Assembly (NCBI GenBank): GCA_002179805.1
Contig: NAVB01002650.1
Coordinates: 1-11,074, forward strand
Source of the DNA: Acanthamoeba lenticulata
Taxonomy: Eukaryota; Discosea; Longamoebia; Acanthamoebidae
Length of the DNA stretch: 11,074 nt
Direction of reading: 5' to 3'
The notes below the pieces were generated by a model. It searched no databases and was not told the DNA's origin. It saw only the letters and a program-made list of their open reading frames with translations. Numbering within the stretch: the stretch's first letter is position 1; each line of letters opens with the position of its first letter. Below, piece after piece: positions 1 to 6,422 of the stretch. The position numbers and the translations under genes were made by a program.

Positions 1-13
1 TGGCGGACGTGAA

Positions 14-3000
14 ATGCTGTTCCAGAACGAGTTTGGGCAGGCCCTCGAGGACGACGAGTTTCTCATGAGCTGGTGGCGCAGTGGGCACAGGGTGCTGCCT
101 CCACCCCCTTTCCTCTACTCGACCCCCCCCCCGTTCCCCAGAGACTCTCCTACTCACGCCACTACGTCCATGTGGACCTGCCCGGCACAGTATCCGTTCA
201 TGCACCGCTGCCTGAACCACCGCTCGAGCCAACCGAGCCCAGCCAGAGCCGAGCCCGAGCCACCCCCGCCCCGACATCAGGCCCCACCCACAGCGAGCCG
301 CGCCCAAGCGGCCACCCGGCGCCGGGTCGACCCCGAGGCCCGCGCGCGGCTGGATGCCGTCCTTCTTGGCAGGGACTCGATCGACCGCGCGAAGCAAAGG
401 CAGACAAGGCAAAAGCAGCAACAACAACAGCGCCAGCCGCGTGCGCAGGAGAGCAGGCTGTGCCTCAAGCTGGCGGGGTGCAGGGCTGTTGCGGAAGAGC
501 GGGACCCGCGTGTGCGCGCCGCGGTGGCCTCGTGGGCGGGCGTGCGCGAGGTCGCCGTGGGCTTCTTTCACCACCCACATCCACATCCTCATCCATCACA
601 ACAAAAGCACCGCGGCCGAGGCCTGCGCGAGAGCCGCGGCTGGTACCGCTGCTGCCTGGCGGCGCCTCCTGGCCGCGGCCCAGAAGAGCCGATCGAGCTG
701 AGTCTGCCTCTCGGTGGTGACGATGGCGTTGTTGTCGGTGGTGGGGTTGATGATGATCGTGCTGGACTCCAGCCGCGGCCTCGGGAGGTGGCCTTGTTCC
801 TCGTCCGCCGTACGCGGCAGAGCGACGACGAGTTCCTCGTCGAAGACGGCGATGACAACGAGCAACTCTTCACAATGCCCCAACTCACGGCCCTCGCCTC
901 GCGGCTCCTGGCCGGAGGCCGGGATGGGCTCGACCCGCGCCTGGAGCGTCGAGTGCTGTGGCAGGCCATTCCCGTGCTCAACCTGTACTCGGCGCACAGC
1001 CTCTTGACCATCTCCACGCTACTTCTTCAGCGCCTGCCTCCACCAACACCAGGTCCTCTCCTTTTTTTCTTTTTCTTTATCATTTATTTTTTCGAGATTT
1101 CATTTTTATTTCATTTTTATTTAATTTTTCGATTTTTTTATTACTTTTGTTTGTGGGATAAAGCTGGTGGCCGCTGGTGGAGGCGAGACCTGCCGGCTGG
1201 AGTCGAGCTCCGCTTGACTGCGGTCCGGCTACCGATCACACCTGGCCCTCTTAGAAGACTTGTATCGTCATCATCATCTTCTTCTTCCTCTTCTTCTTCA
1301 TCGTCCTCTTCGTCCTCTTCATCCTCAACATCGGCTCATCATCTCCAATCGTCACGGACGATGCCGGCCAAACCCGCGCCGGCTCCTCCACCGGCCTCTG
1401 TCCATGACGCCACGCTTGGCGCAGTGGCGCGCGGCATCGTCCGGCGACTCCTCGAGCGCCGCGCAGCCCGGCGCATTCCCCAGCGGCGGAGCCGACGTCC
1501 GGCCGCCGCCAGCGCGGACGAAGACGACGAGGAGGTTGACAACGTCGAGGAGGAGGAGGAGGAGGAAGTCGAGGAGGAAGAGGAGGTCGACATGGTCGTC
1601 TACAAATACATGAGGCTCGACAGCGGCAAGGACGATGAGCCGCTCAAGAGTCTCACGGCGAGCGACCTGCGCTGCCCGTTTGCCGGCTGCGCGCTGGGCG
1701 ACACCGACAGCCCGCGCGACGACCCGGCGCGCCTGGTCCGGCGCGCCCTCAAGACCCGGCTCGCGGTCGACCTTCTTCACTGTGTTGATGGTGACGGCGG
1801 CGCAGCGCGCCAGAGGCTGCAGCTTGAGGCAGTCGTGACGTCGCGGCTACGCTCGCTGCTGCTTCATCTCCACAACGAGCACTGCGGCTTCGCCTTTGCC
1901 TATGGAACCACCACTACCACTGCCGCCGCCGCTGCCGCTCAGCCCGGCGACGAGCTGCTGCGAATCGACGTGTGCTGCCGGCCGGAGGAGCCGCCGCTCA
2001 GCGCCGACGAGGACGACGATCGTCCCACGCGTCCATTCGTGTACGTTGCGCCGAAGCGGCCGCCGCACGACATCGTCGACCGCTTCATGCCGCCCTGCAC
2101 GTCGGTCGACGTCTTCCAACGCGTGGACCAAGACGTCGGCCACGCCGCGGCCCACGTTGTCATCGAGCTCGAGCCCGAGCCCGAGCCCGAGCTCGAGCCC
2201 GAGCCGCGCGTGGTGACGGTCGTGATCGAGGAAGATGCCACCGTGGTGGAGGACGCCGTGGCGCCGAGGCAGGACCGGCGCCCGCGGCAAAGACAACGCC
2301 GCAGCGCCGGGGACAAGGCGACGATGGTGACGCTGAGCATTGGCGACGACGAGGCAGAAGATGACGACGAAACTCGAGCAAAGAAGCAACCTGGCCAGGT
2401 TGCTGCTGCTGCCATGATGACGACGACAACAGTGACGACGACTACGGTACTGGTGGAGCAAGAGAAGGCGCAGGAAGACGAAGAAGAAGTGATCTTGCGC
2501 CGTATGCGAAGGCGCAAGAAGCGCGTGTCGGCTGGCCCACGGGGAAGGCACCGCCTCACGGCCGAGCAATATGAAGCGTACGCGCTTGCACCTGTCCTCA
2601 GTTTGCTGTCCGCCGCAGCAGGACGCACTCGAAAGCTGAGTGGGGCGGCGGCGGGGAGGCCTCTTGCAGGATGCGCGACGCCGAGTGGTATCACTCGTGC
2701 ACGACCCAGCGCGGGCAGGCGGCCGAGCTCGAGGTCGAGTCCGAGGACGAGATCGACTTGTCGTGGACTCTGCCCATCCGCCAGCAGGCGCGACCTCCTC
2801 TTTGAACAGCTTGCTTGTGCTTCATAATTGCTCATGACATGATGAGGAACGCAGCGTTCCTCTATTGTCCACTGTGCACAGATGCTGCACGAGTTCGCCG
2901 ACTTGTCCGAGCAGGAGAAGTACGTCCTGTGGGTGTGGAACGAGCGGCAAATCACCCACCCGGTCGTCTCTCGAGAGCAAGTACGCTTCATGGCGCTGCC

Positions 3001-3350
3001 AATCCTCGCGCCAAGTTCATGGACTCATCCTCTCCACTACTTTTGCACTACACGTGTCCTACATGAAGGCTGGGAAGCGCTTGGTGCAGTTGGTTCGGCA
3101 GCACGCCACCCAGCTCGTTTGTGCGTACCCTCCACGACTACTCAACGCGGCTATCGCAACTGCTGCTCAACACTAACAGGACGTTGTAATGGCGCTTGTG
3201 GGCGTACCAGGCGATGGGCGCAAGGTGGCGCTGCTGGCCTTTGCGCGCAACTTTGTGCAGCATGGGCTGGCCACGATGGCCCAGCTCAACAAGTGCGTGG
3301 ACTTCCTCCATGCCGCTGAGCTCGAGGCGATGGCCTTTAAGCCGACATGA
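14..3350 (+). CDS. SUZ12: SUZ12/EMF2-type Polycomb (PRC2) subunit, VEFS-box protein; possibly 5'-partial
   Basis: Predicted non-catalytic core subunit of Polycomb repressive complex 2, which methylates histone H3 K27 in the nucleus. Exon model: 14-91, 191-1052, 1164-2577, 2670-2787, 2882-2980, 3069-3120, 3211-3350, giving 920 residues in frame. Seen: an N-terminal YPFMHRCL block like the FLHRTL block of SUZ12; a VVYKYMRL...DLRCPFAGC...HLHNEH region matching the SUZ12 zinc finger (C484, C489, H548, H553); then a C-terminal VEFS box (about 790-910) with an acidic ESEDE stretch, W817, EFADLSEQEK, WVWNE and RNFVQHGL. The spacing from W817 to the EF pair equals that in human SUZ12. Low-complexity Ser, Glu and Glu-Pro tracts pad the middle, making it longer than human SUZ12 (about 740 residues). 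The frame is open upstream of ATG 14, so the true start may lie outside the window. The least certain parts are the first exon and the 3121-3210 intron. The family call rests on remembered alignments, not a search. Confidence 0.8.
92..190 (+). other. Predicted intron 1 of the SUZ12-like gene (99 nt, stopless)
   Basis: C-rich stretch between AGG|GTGCTG and GGCACAG|TATCCG. Removing it joins a FLMSWWRSGHR block directly to YPFMHRCLNHR, which resembles the RFLRTRN...FLHRTL block of SUZ12. Its length is a multiple of three and it holds no stop in the gene's frame, so retention would not break the reading frame. Inferred, not proven. Confidence 0.5.
1053..1163 (+). other. Predicted intron 2 of the SUZ12-like gene (111 nt, T-rich, stopless)
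   Basis: Very T-rich block inside GC-rich coding sequence, starting GTCCTC and ending GATAAAG. If translated it would give a run of Phe, Ile and Tyr that makes no sense in a nuclear protein. Splicing keeps the frame (phase 1). Confidence 0.75.
1265..1327 (+). repeat. Poly-serine codon tract (21 TCN codons)
   Basis: Twenty-one consecutive TCN serine codons inside exon 3 of the SUZ12-like gene. The third base varies (TCA, TCT, TCC, TCG), so this is a serine run and not a pure trinucleotide repeat. It probably encodes a disordered linker between the N-terminal region and the zinc finger. Confidence 0.85.
1517..1591 (+). repeat. Acidic Asp/Glu-rich codon tract
   Basis: GAG/GAA/GAC-rich run encoding a strongly acidic segment just before the VVYKYMRL block of the SUZ12-like protein. 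It is low-complexity, in frame and probably disordered. Confidence 0.85.
2165..2206 (+). repeat. GAGCCC hexamer repeat encoding Glu-Pro/Glu-Leu
   Basis: Tandem GAGCCC/GAGCTC units encoding alternating Glu-Pro and Glu-Leu between the zinc finger and the VEFS box. Being near-perfect at the DNA level, the unit number may vary between strains. Confidence 0.8.
2788..2881 (+). other. Predicted GC-AG intron in the VEFS box
   Basis: The VEFS box must leave the frame ending in IRQQ before the TGA at 2803 and resume at MLHEFADL at 2882. No GT in that interval restores the frame. A GC donor at CAG|GCGCGA with acceptor GTGCACAG does, in phase 0, and gives exactly the human SUZ12 spacing between W817 and the EF pair. 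The intron is 94 nt. Confidence 0.6.
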
Positions 3351-3424
3351 TGACGGTGGTGACGCACCGCGCTTACGCAAATCGATTGATGGATTCAAAT
3401 CTCTTCATCTTGTTTTGAAGTCAA
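3351..3424. other. 74-bp convergent intergenic gap
   Basis: Separates the stop codons of the SUZ12-like gene (plus) and the stress-protein gene (minus). There is no AATAAA on either strand, so the two 3' UTRs probably run into each other. Confidence 0.7.
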
Positions 3425-3990
3425 CTACACGCGGACGATGTAGACGGACGCGGGGGCGTTCTCGAGGCAATGGAGGGCGACGCTGCCAAGGCCAAGTGCA
3501 GAGCTGTGGTGGCCCATGAGGAGGAGGTCGGGCCGCTCTCGCTCGGCCAGCTCGCACAGCTTGTCTCGCGGGTCGCCCGCCTCCACCACGACGCTAGAGT
3601 GCTGCACACCCCGTCGCTCAAGCTCCTTCCTGAAGTCCTCCAGCGTTTCTGTTTATGCGCCACCAACAAGAGCGGTGAGCGCTGCGCCATGTGCCTGCCA
3701 CCCAGTCCAACACATACCGGCTGTCCCCTTGAGGATAGACTTGTTTGCTTTGTCCAGGATCTGGCAGTCGAAGTCAACACGCAGCAGGTTGAGGACGCTC
3801 GATTTGCTGTAGACCTCGGCAACCCCTACCAGCAACACCTCATGGTCCTTGCCACCATCAAGCAAATGGAGACAGTGTTCTAACACCTGCAGCATTACGC
3901 GATTAATGAAAGAAGCACGTGTGGGCGACGATCTGCACGCACCTTAGGAGCATCTTCAGAGGAGTCGAGACACACCATCAAGCGCACCAT
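3425..3990 (-). CDS. Universal stress protein (UspA-family), three exons
   Basis: Small soluble nucleotide-binding-type protein of the Usp alpha/beta fold. Exons on the minus strand: 3990-3943, 3886-3718, 3648-3425, totalling 146 residues, the usual size of a single Usp domain. Seen: N-terminal beta strand and Asp (MVRLMVCLDSSEDA, D9), a helix with VLEHCLHLL, strand HEVLLVGVAEV, VVVEAGDPRDKLCELAERE followed by PDLLLMGHHSSALGLGSVALH, and the terminal strand VYIVRV. The ATP loop is degenerate: the usual G-x2-G-x9-G-S/T has Ser at the second Gly (S121) and is four residues shorter (G118, then G127-S128), so ATP binding is doubtful. Introns begin GTGCGT and GTATGT and end in CAG. No in-frame ATG lies upstream of 3990 in its open frame. 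The gene is convergent with the SUZ12-like gene, 74 bp away. The family call is firm; the physiological role is unknown. Confidence 0.87.
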
Positions 3991-4149
3991 CTTGTTTTTG
4001 TCTTTTACGTGCTTGCTGCATTTCGCTATTCGTTCGTCTGTGGACGTCTCGCGTGGGAAGGCTAACTGAAACTCGGCCGAAACTCGCACCACCTCCCGCA
4101 CAAATCTTTCACGATTTGTTCACTGGCCATCTTGTGCAACCTGGCTGCC

Positions 4150-4392
4150 ATGCTGGAGGAAGAGGATTATGGAGGCAACGAGCAAAAAGTGGAGGTGTTG
4201 GAGTCGATACGCAGCTTCCTGAGAGGACCCACTCAGGGCTGTAATCCCTCCACCAAGGGGACCGGCGTCTTTTCCCTGCTCTGTCGCCAGCCTGAGGCGG
4301 TGCGACGCTCATCATCGACCTTGAAACCCTCCCCTCCGAGAGGGCCCCAATGTCGAGTCTCCTTCTGGACGGGGCAGCGGCCTTCGGCGTGA
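4150..4392 (+). CDS. Possible small acidic-start ORF, unrecognised
   Basis: An 80-residue plus-strand frame from ATG 4150 to TGA 4390. The first 24 residues (MLEEEDYGGNEQKVEVLES...) look like real amphipathic or acidic coding sequence, but the rest is Pro/Ser/Arg-rich and low in information. It would be divergent from the stress-protein gene. It could be a first exon of an undetected gene, or chance. No family is recognised. Confidence 0.15.
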   Translation: MLEEEDYGGNEQKVEVLESIRSFLRGPTQGCNPSTKGTGVFSLLCRQPEAVRRSSSTLKPSPPRGPQCRVSFWTGQRPSA

Positions 4393-4563
4393 GCCTAAAC
4401 TCCCGCTCGACTGCGCACGCCTCCAATCCCTCCACCCACATACCCCGCAAGCACGGTTACAGCCAACTGCTTAGGTTGGCCGGCGACCTTCTCGTTTCCT
4501 CTCCGCCTTTTTCTCTGTCGTCCCTCTCCTTCCCCCTGTGCTTATGGGATTCTTTTACGAATT

Positions 4564-4579
4564 TTTATTTTGTTTTATT
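4564..4579 (-). terminator. Tandem AATAAA polyadenylation signals of HAUS4
   Basis: In a T-rich plus-strand block, TTTATT occurs at 4574-4579 and 4564-4569. Read on the minus strand these are two AATAAA hexamers, 29-45 nt past the HAUS4 stop, the right place for a cleavage/polyadenylation signal. Confidence 0.5.
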
Positions 4580-4607
4580 TATATTTTTATGCAACAAGGC
4601 GATCAGG

Positions 4608-6146
4608 TCAGGCTTGGATGCGCTCGATGGTCCACTTCTTCTGGGCGAGCTCGTCGAGGAGGGCGGCGTACTCGCGCACGAGGCCGTCAAAGCCGTGGCC
4701 GGCCCGCGCGTAGCGTTGGAGCTGCTCAACGGCCTCCTCGTGCTGCGCGAGCGTCTCCTCGATGGCGCACTCCAGGTGCTGTCGTATCCGCGTCAGCGCC
4801 GCCACCTTGGATGGCGTGTACGTCTCCCGCAGCACCTGGCTCTGCAGCAGTCTTCAAAGTTGTGATTTGTTGTTGCTCACCATTAGCCGTCGATGTCATG
4901 ATGTGAAGAGAAAGAAGCAGAAGAAGTAGAAGAAGTGGAGAAGCGCACTTGATGCGATGGGCAAGGTGCTGGCAGTTGGCCTGGAGCCACTTGGAGTGGA
5001 CCTGGTCCCGGTTGACCTGCTGCCCAAACTTGAAGTCGCGTAGGAGCTCACTCACCACCTGCCGCGGGGTAGATGATGAGTTGAGGCCACGTTGTGGGCG
5101 AGACAAGCAGGCAGGCGGCCGGAACGCACATCAAAGGTCTTGTCAAGGACGCTGCAGTACTCGGCAAAGGATCGCGCGGCGGTGAGCGCGTCAATGTCCA
5201 GTTGCAGCCGCTCGGCCTCCAGCCGCTCCTTCTTCTTGGCCACGGTGTCTGCGATCGGCGGCGGTCGCTTGCCGGTGCCTTTGGCCACTGGGCGCATCAA
5301 TAACAGTGAAGAGATCAGATCTTACTCACCACAGCGCGAGAGAGAAAGGCTCAGCGCTGTACGCGTCTGTGTGGAGGTGAGCTCGAGCGGGTCGTTAAAC
5401 TCGGCGATCTCATGGATCTTGAGCCGCAGCCGCTCATCGAGCTCGGTGATGATGTACTGGTACAACTCTCGGCGCTCCTGCGATGAAATGATCGATTAAA
5501 ATAAAGAAAAGGCTCCTGCATAAGGACAACAACTGCCACAAAGAAAAGACGTTACCTCAGCGAACTTGCTGGGGGCTTTGCTGGCAATGGCCAGCTCGAT
5601 GTCCTCCTTCTTGAGGCCCAGAAGCGTGACCGACGGCTGCGAGGTGCTGGACTCCTCGAGCGCCAGGCTGTGCGTCACCTCGCCCGCGAGGAGCACGTTG
5701 TGCATGGCGTCGTAGACCTGAGCTGTCCTGGTGAGTAAAGCGGGCTTTAACCAGGACGTGGAAGGGGAGAACCTTGGGGGTGGCTCCGGGCAGGGCGGAG
5801 GCAGCACTCTTTGCCCGGGCGTGCAGCTTGCGGGAAGCAATGATGTCCTTGGCCTCCGTGTAGAGGGTGCTCACCTGCAAATGTCGCTCTCGCTCGACTC
5901 GCAAGGTCGCTGCAGCCTGAGATTGTATAAACACAAACCGCAGCACATGAGGAAACATCCAGTGGGAGGGACCATGTCTCCGGTATGCACCTTGTCGTAA
6001 GATTCCTTCAGCTCCTTTCTCTCTCCTGTTGGGGCGATTGCACCTTGCAGTCGCATAAGCAACTCATTAAATCGTGGATTGGAGGCACGCAGCTCAGGCG
6101 AAACAAAGACGGGCAAGAGAACGGGCTTATTCACAAGGTCATCCAT
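4608..6146 (-). CDS. HAUS4: HAUS augmin-like complex subunit 4
   Basis: Predicted subunit of the eight-protein augmin complex, which recruits gamma-tubulin to spindle microtubules so that new ones branch from old. Exons on the minus strand: 6146-5991, 5916-5773, 5717-5556, 5477-5363, 5287-5130, 5058-4949, 4839-4608, giving 358 residues against about 363 in human HAUS4. Seen: N-terminal LRASNPRFNELLMRL matching the human NPYFSKLLLNL region; LLGLKKEDIEL at 132-142 matching LLGLEKADLLEL; and a C-terminal coiled-coil exon with ETYTPSKV, IRQHLECAI, a FD-LV-EY motif (F332, D333, L335, V336, E338, Y339) and K350-W351, which follows human HAUS4 closely. The protein is largely alpha-helical. The exon 4 donor is ambiguous: GTACAG at 5362 or the stronger-looking GTGAGT at 5329, which would leave only a 42-nt intron. 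The gene is divergent from the SH2 kinase and has an E2F-like site 48 bp upstream of its ATG. Confidence 0.88.
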
Positions 6147-6422
6147 TTATCACGCTTTTGTTCTGTTGGATTTGATTGTGTTGGCGTCCTTCGTTTTGGC
6201 GGGAAACGATCCTGCTGCGGACAACTAATTCTACGAATGGAGGACAGGTGACGACATCATTGTCGACACGCCTTGGGGCAACACGAGTCCCTCAGCAAGA
6301 CATCCGCACCTCGGCGAGTTCATCCTTCGGGCAGTGCTGCTGGGGTCGTGTGTGGATTAAGCATCTGATTCCCAACGGAAGAAGGATAAACGCAAGCGTA
6401 AGGCAATCAGAAAGAGTGTAAA
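6147..6422. promoter_or_regulatory. Shared divergent promoter region of HAUS4 and the SH2 kinase
   Basis: 276 bp between the two oppositely directed ATGs, so both 5' UTRs and core promoters must lie here unless there are non-coding upstream exons. No clear TATA box was seen. The HAUS4 side carries the E2F-like element at 6194-6206; the kinase ATG sits in AAAATGGC. Confidence 0.65.
6194..6206. promoter_or_regulatory. E2F/DP-type site
   Basis: TTTTGGCGGGAAA, which read on the other strand is TTTCCCGCCAAAA. Both strands carry the TTTSSCG core, so it is close to the symmetrical E2F/DP consensus TTTSSCGSSAAA. It lies 48 bp upstream of the HAUS4 ATG and 216 bp upstream of the kinase ATG, in a promoter-length gap. 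Function is inferred from the motif alone. Confidence 0.55.

Larger units (their letters stand above)
3991..4607. other. Intergenic stretch between the stress protein and HAUS4 (both minus)
   Basis: Contains the stress-protein promoter and 5' UTR and the HAUS4 3' flank. On the minus strand an ATG at 4130 opens a short reading frame that stops soon after, possibly an upstream ORF for the stress protein. On the plus strand 4150-4392 is open and starts with an acidic peptide (MLEEEDYGG...). An 11-base AATCCCTCCAC occurs twice, near 4242 and 4425. No gene can be supported firmly. Confidence 0.4.

Noticed and set aside
73..720. Alternative plus-strand frame over the 5' end of gene 1
   Set aside because: It is Pro/Ala/Arg-rich only; the other frame carries the YPFMHRCL block and stays open into the zinc finger.
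1262..1330. Poly-serine tract as an intron beginning GTATCG
   Set aside because: There is no nearby acceptor that keeps the frame, and the codons on both sides read continuously.
1939..2991. Long minus-strand open frame opposite the SUZ12-like gene
   Set aside because: It mirrors GC-rich codons and low-complexity repeats of the plus strand (Ser/Gly/Arg runs) and overlaps the VEFS-box exons; no family signal.
3653..3720. Minus-strand read-through after GTATGTGTTGG as stress-protein coding sequence
   Set aside because: It ends in TAA before the GDP...LLLMG exon; splicing to ATAAACAG|AAACG restores a full Usp domain.
5324..5330. GTGAGT as the HAUS4 exon 4 donor
   Set aside because: It fits the frame but leaves a 42-nt intron, shorter than all others here; GTACAG at 5362 gives 75 nt in the same phase. 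Kept as an alternative.
5876..5881. GTGAGC in HAUS4 exon 2 as a donor
   Set aside because: The frame runs on as LYTEAKDIIASRKLHARAK, which is helical and fits the family, so no splice is needed.
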